5,794 bases of DNA, from assembly GCA_020428115.1 (NCBI GenBank), contig JAGQNJ010000043.1, positions 1 to 5,794 on the forward strand, written 5' to 3'. This document shows positions 1 through 4,599 of the stretch, one piece after another. Origin of the DNA: Candidatus Saccharimonadota bacterium. GTDB lineage: Bacteria > Patescibacteriota > Saccharimonadia > Saccharimonadales > JAGQNJ01. The notes below the pieces were generated by a model, which did no database searches, had not been told where the DNA came from, and worked only from the letters and a program-made list of their open reading frames with translations. Positions within the stretch are counted from its first letter, which is position 1. Every line of letters begins with the position of its first letter. The position numbers were made by a program, and so were the translations under genes.

Positions 1-1287
1 AAGGATCAAATGCATCAACATTTCGAAGAAGAATATGGCGAAGACTACGGTGAAGTCAAACAAGAACACGACGATGCGTTTACGCTTGCGGTTCACAAAG
101 ACGTACGCAAGGGTATTGTAGAGGACAGTGTTCGTCCAGATGGGCGTTCATTCGAAGAAATCCGCCCACTTTCAAGTGAGGTAGGTATCTTGCCAAGAGC
201 ACATGGTTCAAGCATATTCACCCGTGGCGTTACGCAGGCGATGAATATCGTAACGCTTGCGCCGCTCAGCTTTGCACAGATTGTCGACACAATGGAAAAG
301 GAAGGCGAACGACGCTATCTCCACCACTATAATGCACCCGGCTGGACTGTGGGCGAGGTAAAGCGTCTGGGGAGCCCAGGTCGTCGTGAAATTGGGCACG
401 GATACCTAGCGGAACGCGCGCTATTACCTGTTTTGCCAGCTGAGGCTGACTTCCCATACACTATCCGCTCAGTTACCGAGATTATGAGCCAGAACGGAAG
501 CACCAGCATGGCTGCAACTTGTTCAAGCTGTTTGGCACTGATGGATGCCGGCGTGCCTCTGACACGTCCTGTAAGTGGTATCGCAATGGGACTAATGATG
601 GATGGTGATAAGCCATATATTCTAAGCGATATCGCAGATGCGGAAGATTTTGCGGGCGACATGGACTTTAAAGTGACTGGTACAACTGAGGGTGTAACTG
701 CGCTACAAATGGACATGAAGGTGCACGGCCTTCCTGTTGCAGTGCTCAAACAAGCACTGGCACAGGCAAAAGAAGGTCGTGGCGAGATACTCCGCCACAT
801 GCTCGAGACTATGTCTGAGCCTCGTACCAAGCTTAGCAAGTACGCACCACAGGTCGAATCTATCAAGATTAACCCAGACAAGATTCGCGATGTTATTGGT
901 AAGGGTGGCGAGACAATAAACAAGATCATTGCCGAGACAGGTGCCACTATTGATATTAAAGATGATGGCATGGTTATGATTGCAAGTCCTGACCAAGCAA
1001 GTATTGAAGCGGCCATGCAGTGGGTGCGTAATCTAACGGCCGAACCAGAAGTTGGCAAAGTTTACGAAAACTGTCGTGTGGTGAGCGTACTTGATTTTGG
1101 CGCATTCGTTGAGATTATGCCTGGTCACGAGGGTCTTGTGCATGTCAGTGAAATGAAAGAAGAGCGCGTGAACAAGCCAAGTGATGTGGTCAAAGAAGGT
1201 GATCGCGTAGACGTGAAGCTTGTTGCAATCGATGACCGCGGTCGCCTACAGCTTAGTATGCGGGCGGCAGCAAAGGACAAAAAATAA
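1..1287 (+). CDS. pnp: Polynucleotide phosphorylase, C-terminal part (5' end outside window)
   Basis: PNPase is a phosphate-dependent 3'-to-5' exoribonuclease that degrades mRNA to nucleoside diphosphates as a ring-shaped trimer in the cytoplasm. The frame is open from base 1 (K-D-Q precedes the Met at 10), so that Met is internal and the first RNase PH domain lies upstream of the window. Numbering from the Met at 10: residues 1-40 are the end of the helical linker; RPDGR (42-46) opens the second RNase PH domain; the phosphate and active-site region SPGRREIGHG and the acidic segment ending in GDMD (216-219) are intact. A KH domain follows with its GKGG loop at 297-300, then an S1 RNA-binding domain at about 349-418. 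The protein stops six or seven residues after S1 and has no long tail. It heads a tightly packed gene group that also contains RNase J, a functional partner in RNA decay. Identification is very secure from near-continuous similarity to E. coli and Bacillus PNPase. Confidence 0.98.
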   Translation, partial: KDQMHQHFEEEYGEDYGEVKQEHDDAFTLAVHKDVRKGIVEDSVRPDGRSFEEIRPLSSEVGILPRAHGSSIFTRGVTQAMNIVTLAPLSFAQIVDTMEKEGERRYLHHYNAPGWTVGEVKRLGSPGRREIGHGYLAERALLPVLPAEADFPYTIRSVTEIMSQNGSTSMAATCSSCLALMDAGVPLTRPVSGIAMGLMMDGDKPYILSDIADAEDFAGDMDFKVTGTTEGVTALQMDMKVHGLPVAVLKQALAQAKEGRGEILRHMLETMSEPRTKLSKYAPQVESIKINPDKIRDVIGKGGETINKIIAETGATIDIKDDGMVMIASPDQASIEAAMQWVRNLTAEPEVGKVYENCRVVSVLDFGAFVEIMPGHEGLVHVSEMKEERVNKPSDVVKEGDRVDVKLVAIDDRGRLQLSMRAAAKDKK

Positions 1288-1291
1288 GGGG
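1286..1291 (+). promoter_or_regulatory. Ribosome binding site for the 79-aa membrane protein
   Basis: AAGGGG overlaps the pnp stop codon (TAA at 1285-1287) and lies 7 nt before the ATG at 1299. It sets the start of the next gene and implies translation coupled to the end of pnp. Confidence 0.7.
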
Positions 1292-1298
1292 AACTACA

Positions 1299-1538
1299 AT
1301 GGTGGTGGCACGTACAAAGAAACCAAAAACAAGTAAAGCCGAGCAACTACTGCGTAAGCAGGCCATGAGCCCAGTTGGGTACATAACAACAGGGCTCATC
1401 ATGTGGATACTCGGGTACGTGCTCGGATCACTGGCGATTGATAGTGGCAGTAACCTGCAGTGGCTCGGTACGATTATTGCCGCAGTGTGGGGGCTGGCGC
1501 GGATTATCCAGGGCATACGGTTAGCAGCCAAAAAATAA
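1299..1538 (+). CDS. Small two-helix membrane protein, function unknown
   Basis: This is a 79-aa protein that I do not recognise. Residues 1-22 are strongly basic (KKPK, SK, LLRK). Two hydrophobic segments follow at about 26-47 and 53-71, separated by a short polar turn (IDSGSN), and the tail is basic (IRLAAKK). With positive charge on both ends, the simplest topology is a hairpin with both termini in the cytoplasm. The ATG is chosen because a purine-rich site lies 7 nt upstream; GTG codons directly after it are alternative starts. The gene begins 11 nt after pnp and ends 2 nt before the uracil-DNA glycosylase, so it is almost certainly co-transcribed with both. A membrane-tethering role for RNA-decay enzymes is conceivable from context, but nothing in the sequence shows it. 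Confidence 0.8.
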   Translation: MVVARTKKPKTSKAEQLLRKQAMSPVGYITTGLIMWILGYVLGSLAIDSGSNLQWLGTIIAAVWGLARIIQGIRLAAKK

Positions 1539-1540
1539 CT

Positions 1541-2113
1541 ATGACAAAACAATCAGAACTTCAAACGATACAGCAGCAGATCCTTGATGATGGGGTTTGC
1601 GCTGAGCTCGCGCAAGGTGCAACGCAGCTGGTATTTGCTGATGGTAACCCAGAAGCAGACATTGTATTTATCGGTGAGGCGCCAGGCAAAAACGAGGACA
1701 TACAAGGTAAGCCATTTGTTGGGGCAGCAGGTAAGTTCTTAAACGAAATGCTCGAGATGATCGGGCTTCAGCGCTCGTCTGTGTATATAACTAATATAGT
1801 CAAATATCGTCCGCCGGATAACCGTGACCCGTTGCCAGAAGAAAAGAAAGCTTTTTGGCCGTACTTGGTGCGTCAGCTTAATGTCATTAAACCAAAACTG
1901 GTTGTGACATTAGGTCGGCACAGCATGGAATATTTTTTGCCGAACGCCAAAATAAGCCAAATTCACGGAGAGCCCAAGCGGATACAGTTTGGTGAGCAGA
2001 AGCAGGTCCTCCTACCGTTGTTTCATCCGGCTGCAGCACTCTATAACGGTAGTATGCGACAGACGCTCATCGATGATTTTGCCCGCATACCAATGATAGT
2101 AGAAAAACTTTAA
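1541..2113 (+). CDS. Uracil-DNA glycosylase, family-4 type, lacking the Fe-S cysteines
   Basis: The protein has 190 aa, close to the usual 190-220 for this family. The expected role is removal of uracil from DNA after cytosine deamination, the first step of base excision repair. Active-site blocks of the family are present: GEAPG (45-49) with E52-D53, the aromatic F59 in KPFVGAAG, N85 in NIVKYRPP, and HPAAALYN (162-169) with H162. Classical family-4 enzymes bind a [4Fe-4S] cluster with an N-terminal CxxC, a Cys in NxxKCRPP, and one more Cys before the xP-x-L segment. Here the only cysteine in the protein is C20; the third position is Y89 and the fourth is probably F105, so the cluster is presumably absent. 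The start at 1541 directly follows the upstream stop (TAA-CT-ATG) and matches the family N-terminus. There is no clear Shine-Dalgarno, which suggests reinitiation after the 79-aa gene. A GTG at 1460 would extend the frame by 27 residues through the upstream gene and is not favoured. Activity on uracil is inferred and untested for this cluster-free form. Confidence 0.9.
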   Translation: MTKQSELQTIQQQILDDGVCAELAQGATQLVFADGNPEADIVFIGEAPGKNEDIQGKPFVGAAGKFLNEMLEMIGLQRSSVYITNIVKYRPPDNRDPLPEEKKAFWPYLVRQLNVIKPKLVVTLGRHSMEYFLPNAKISQIHGEPKRIQFGEQKQVLLPLFHPAAALYNGSMRQTLIDDFARIPMIVEKL

Positions 2114-2130
2114 TCTTTAACTTACGTACA

Positions 2131-2136
2131 AAGGAG
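2131..2136 (+). promoter_or_regulatory. Strong Shine-Dalgarno for RNase J
   Basis: AAGGAG lies 5 nt before the ATG at 2142 in the 28-nt gap after the uracil-DNA glycosylase. It decides the start: an out-of-frame ATG at 2138 is closed by a stop after five codons. The first codons after the start are A/T-rich (Asn/Lys), which should keep the initiation region unstructured. Confidence 0.85.
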
Positions 2137-2141
2137 TATGT

Positions 2142-4217
2142 ATGAACACGAATAATAAAAACAATAATCAACAGGCGGGACGACAGCGGTCGGCTCGACA
2201 AAGCACACCACTGCGTTTAGCGACCAATGGTGCGCGCGCGACTTCAAGAGGGCAGGCAATACGCGCCCAGAAGCGAACGCTCGAAGATGCGCACCGCATT
2301 GCAAGCCAGTACAGTGCTGCAACAGTAAAGGATAAGCCCAAGGGTCGAGCGAACGTTATCGACGATGGCCCAGTGCTCAAGATCATCGGTCTTGGTGGCA
2401 TGGACGGTGGCGGTTCAAAAAACATGATTGTCATGGAATATATGAACGACGCTATCGTTGTGGACTGTGGTAACGAACTCGGTATTGACCTACCTGGTAT
2501 CAACTACGGGATTGCGGATATTGCGTATCTCGAGAGTATCAAGCACAAGGTTCGTGCCTATGTTATAACGCATGGTCACCTTGATCATATCGGAGGTTTG
2601 CCACATATCGTGCCGAAGGTTCCCGCACCAATATATGGTAGTCGCTTTACGATTGGTATGGTCGAGAAGATATTTGAGAACTTCGGCGCAGAGATACCAG
2701 AAGAATTTGCGCTTAACACTGTGGCGATGAACGAAGTAACCCACGAACGCCTCAAGGTTGGGCCGTTCTTTATTGAGCTTGTGCGTATTACGCACTCGAT
2801 ACCAGGCAGCACCTGTGTGGTTGTCGATACCCCAGTTGGGCGTGTGATAAATACAGGTGATTTTCGGCTTGATCCGGATCCGCTCGACCACGAACGCAGC
2901 GATACAGATCGCCTCAAGCAACTTGGTGACGAAGGGGTACTGCTACTGATGAGCGATAGTACAACTGCCGAACGACCAGGCAGGACGCCCTCAGAGAGCA
3001 CAATTGAACCAAGCTTTATCGATATCTTTGACCAGGCACCTGGGCGAGTATTTGTAGCGGTGTTCTCGAGTAACATCAATCGAATACAAATGTTAGTCAA
3101 CGCCGCGACTCACCACGGGCGCAAAATTGCCATGGACGGGCGCAGTATGATGAGTACGCTCGAAGTTGCCGTTAAGCTCGGCATGATCAAGATTCCTAAG
3201 GGAACGTTCGTGCCGATTGCCAACGTGCCGAACATGAAAGACAAAGAAGTGGTTGTCATCTGTACTGGTTCACAAGGTGAGCCAAATTCTGCCTTGCAGC
3301 GCATGGCAACTGGTGATCACAACCATATCAAACTCAAGGAGCAGGATACAGTTATCTTGTCGAGTACGCCAATCCCCGAATCAGGCAATGACAGACTCAT
3401 TGGCGACATGGTTGATAATCTCATGAAAATGGGTGTACATGTTTTCCGGCATCAGACTCGTGAGGTCGATGGCTGTGGGCCGCTTCACGTATCAGGTCAT
3501 GCGAGCCTAGAGGAGTATGGCGAAATGATTGCTATGACTCGCCCTAAGTTCTTTGTGCCAATCTATGGCCCCTATCGTGCCAAAAAATACCATATCGAAG
3601 AAGCGGTACGCCAGGGAATACCACGCAAAAACTGTCTGAATACAAATAATGGCGACATCATCGCGCTAACCAAAGATACTATGAAGCTCGCTGGCACGGT
3701 GCCACACGGTACGGTTTTGGTTGATCAGACGGGTGCTATCGTTAGTAATGTCGTTGTCAAAGATCGGTTGATGCTTGCCGAGGAGGGCCTAGTTGCCGTC
3801 GTGCTTACCGTTGACAAGAAGTCAGGCCAGTTACTAACCAGCCCAGATATCATTACGCGTGGATTTATCTACATTCGCGATAATGAGGAGATCATGACTG
3901 GCTTGCGAGCAGAGCTCAAACGGGCAGTTTCGCAGCGGTTCAAGCGCGTAGATCTTGATCGGTTCAAGCAGGAGCTCAAAGACCACGTTACACACTACCT
4001 ATTTGAACAAACCCAGCGGAGCCCAATTGTCATACCAGTGGTAAATATCGTTGGTTCCGGTAAACCAAACGGCGACAATAAGCAACAACAGGGGGCAGGA
4101 CGCAAGGGTCAGCCAAAAGGCGCTGAAAAGACCCCAGAACAGATTGCCAAAGAGCAGCAGGAGCGATTTGCACAGATGCGCCAGCAACTCCTAGGCCACG
4201 ACCCAAGAGTCGATTAG
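2142..4217 (+). CDS. rnj: Ribonuclease J (metallo-beta-lactamase/beta-CASP nuclease)
   Basis: RNase J is a zinc-dependent endo- and 5'-to-3' exoribonuclease of mRNA decay and rRNA processing in bacteria. The protein has 691 aa, longer than the usual 550-560 because of both ends. Residues 1-76 are an Asn-rich then Arg/Lys-rich, probably disordered extension. The beta-lactamase core starts near 77, with H144-G-H-L-D148-H149, H218 (THSIPGS) and D240 (TGDF) as metal ligands. The beta-CASP part carries SDST, FSSNINR, CTGSQGEP and VSGH453AS. The C-terminal domain (TSPDIITRGFIY) ends near 640, followed by a Gln/Lys-rich tail. Oddities: the segment GGLGEIGKN of B. subtilis RNase J1 reads GGMDGGGSKN here, and PIHGEYR reads PIYGPYR. 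The latter puts Y475 at the place of the metal-ligand His (H390 in RNase J1) and P477 at the following Glu. The gene shares a likely operon with pnp and ends in TAG without a visible terminator. Family assignment is certain; catalytic competence is less so because of the His-to-Tyr change. Confidence 0.97.
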   Translation: MNTNNKNNNQQAGRQRSARQSTPLRLATNGARATSRGQAIRAQKRTLEDAHRIASQYSAATVKDKPKGRANVIDDGPVLKIIGLGGMDGGGSKNMIVMEYMNDAIVVDCGNELGIDLPGINYGIADIAYLESIKHKVRAYVITHGHLDHIGGLPHIVPKVPAPIYGSRFTIGMVEKIFENFGAEIPEEFALNTVAMNEVTHERLKVGPFFIELVRITHSIPGSTCVVVDTPVGRVINTGDFRLDPDPLDHERSDTDRLKQLGDEGVLLLMSDSTTAERPGRTPSESTIEPSFIDIFDQAPGRVFVAVFSSNINRIQMLVNAATHHGRKIAMDGRSMMSTLEVAVKLGMIKIPKGTFVPIANVPNMKDKEVVVICTGSQGEPNSALQRMATGDHNHIKLKEQDTVILSSTPIPESGNDRLIGDMVDNLMKMGVHVFRHQTREVDGCGPLHVSGHASLEEYGEMIAMTRPKFFVPIYGPYRAKKYHIEEAVRQGIPRKNCLNTNNGDIIALTKDTMKLAGTVPHGTVLVDQTGAIVSNVVVKDRLMLAEEGLVAVVLTVDKKSGQLLTSPDIITRGFIYIRDNEEIMTGLRAELKRAVSQRFKRVDLDRFKQELKDHVTHYLFEQTQRSPIVIPVVNIVGSGKPNGDNKQQQGAGRKGQPKGAEKTPEQIAKEQQERFAQMRQQLLGHDPRVD

Positions 4218-4238
4218 TCCCCATTACTTTGCACCGCC

Positions 4239-4245
4239 AAGGAGG
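4239..4245 (+). promoter_or_regulatory. Orphan Shine-Dalgarno-like AAGGAGG
   Basis: A perfect AAGGAGG lies in the rnj to 87-aa-gene gap, 47 nt before the ATG at 4293, too far to serve it. The nearest possible start is TTG at 4258, 12 nt downstream, which is also the first part of the -35 hexamer. It lies upstream of the predicted +1, so only read-through RNA from rnj would carry it. It may be a relic or chance. Confidence 0.3.
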
Positions 4246-4257
4246 CATACGAGTAGG

Positions 4258-4286
4258 TTGACAAAAAGCGAACATACTGGTACAAT
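4258..4286 (+). promoter_or_regulatory. Sigma70-type promoter giving a leaderless mRNA
   Basis: TTGACA (4258-4263), a 17-bp spacer and TACAAT (4281-4286) make a near-consensus housekeeping promoter. Counting the last base of the -10 hexamer as -7 puts +1 at 4293, which is exactly the A of the ATG of the 87-aa gene. No ribosome binding site lies close to that ATG, which agrees with leaderless translation. The promoter gives the 87-aa gene expression independent of the rnj operon. Confidence 0.85.
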
Positions 4287-4292
4287 AGATAT

Positions 4293-4322
4293 ATGGAAAC
4301 ACTACCGATGGAAACACTACCA
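4293..4322 (+). repeat. 15-bp tandem duplication of the start-codon region
   Basis: Two direct copies of ATGGAAACACTACC(G/A) sit at 4293-4307 and 4308-4322 and match at 14 of 15 bases. The unit is a multiple of three and each copy starts with an in-frame ATG, so the gene has two equivalent starts and encodes METLP twice. Confidence 0.95.
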
Positions 4323-4556
4323 CAGCCACAAGATGAGCAAGCTGATACTACTGATGCAGCCTACGCAGAAGAGCTACGACAGGAAGCCCGGAATGACCCG
4401 TGGGTACTTGATGCAATTTTTCATAGGGAGTTTGCAGCTGAACAGATTATACGTGGCGGCCACAACCACCATGCCCCGGAAGCCGCAGTCCAGGAACTGG
4501 ACCACTGGCGCCAGGAAGTCGTTAGGCGCAAGTTACAGATGGGAATAGAGGACTAA
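4293..4556 (+). CDS. Small acidic soluble protein, function unknown
   Basis: This is an 87-aa protein that I do not recognise. It begins with the duplicated pentapeptide METLP-METLP, followed by a Gln/Asp-rich linker to about residue 20. The rest is mostly predicted amphipathic helix (about 22-53 and 61-82) around a GGHNHHAP turn with three histidines at 57, 59 and 60, which could bind a metal but show no known motif. There is no signal peptide or membrane segment. The first ATG is chosen because the promoter at 4258-4286 predicts transcription starting on it; the second ATG (4308) would remove five residues and also lacks a ribosome binding site. The gene is separated from rnj by 75 nt and from ftsK by 43 nt, and each neighbour boundary has its own promoter, so it is probably a single-gene unit with some read-through. 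The overlapping frame from 4258 to 4548 is less protein-like and is not preferred. Confidence 0.7.
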   Translation: METLPMETLPQPQDEQADTTDAAYAEELRQEARNDPWVLDAIFHREFAAEQIIRGGHNHHAPEAAVQELDHWRQEVVRRKLQMGIED

Positions 4557-4580
4557 TCTCCCCGCAAACCCAACCCAGCA

Positions 4581-4589
4581 TGATATAAT
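4581..4589 (+). promoter_or_regulatory. Extended -10 promoter for ftsK
   Basis: TG-A-TATAAT (TG at 4581-4582, hexamer 4584-4589) is a consensus extended -10 element. No -35 match is seen 16-18 bp upstream, as is usual for this class. The predicted +1 is A4596, giving a leader of only about 4 nt before the ATG at 4600 and no room for a ribosome binding site. Confidence 0.75.
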
Positions 4590-4599
4590 CAAAACAGTT

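Noticed and set aside
10..12. ATG at 10 as the pnp start codon
   Set aside because: The frame is open upstream to base 1, and the first RNase PH domain of PNPase must lie before this point. A standalone second-half PNPase cannot be excluded from the window alone but is unlikely.
327..1058. Long reverse-strand open frame (243 codons) opposite pnp
   Set aside because: It lies entirely antisense to clearly conserved PNPase codons, has no ribosome binding site, and its translation is a serine/isoleucine-rich shadow with no recognisable domain.
1460..1540. GTG-initiated upstream extension of the uracil-DNA glycosylase
   Set aside because: The 27 extra residues overlap the membrane-protein gene in another frame and do not belong to the glycosylase family; ATG 1541 fits the family N-terminus.
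2018..2047. TTGTTT-N18-TATAAC as an internal promoter for rnj
   Set aside because: Both hexamers fall on conserved glycosylase codons (LFHPAAALYN) and match consensus only partly. It cannot be told from chance without 5'-end data.
2871..2880. GATCCGGATC perfect palindrome
   Set aside because: It encodes the Asp-Pro repeat after the RNase J TGDF motif; a 10-bp palindrome in coding sequence is expected by chance.
4198..4215. CGAC...GTCG stem at the end of rnj as a terminator
   Set aside because: Only four base pairs with a 6-nt loop and no following T-run.
4258..4548. TTG-started 96-codon frame overlapping the 87-aa gene
   Set aside because: Its TTG is the -35 hexamer of the promoter, the Shine-Dalgarno spacing of 12 nt is long, and the His/Tyr/Trp-rich translation is less protein-like than the 87-aa frame. 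The Shine-Dalgarno is kept as a minor finding only.
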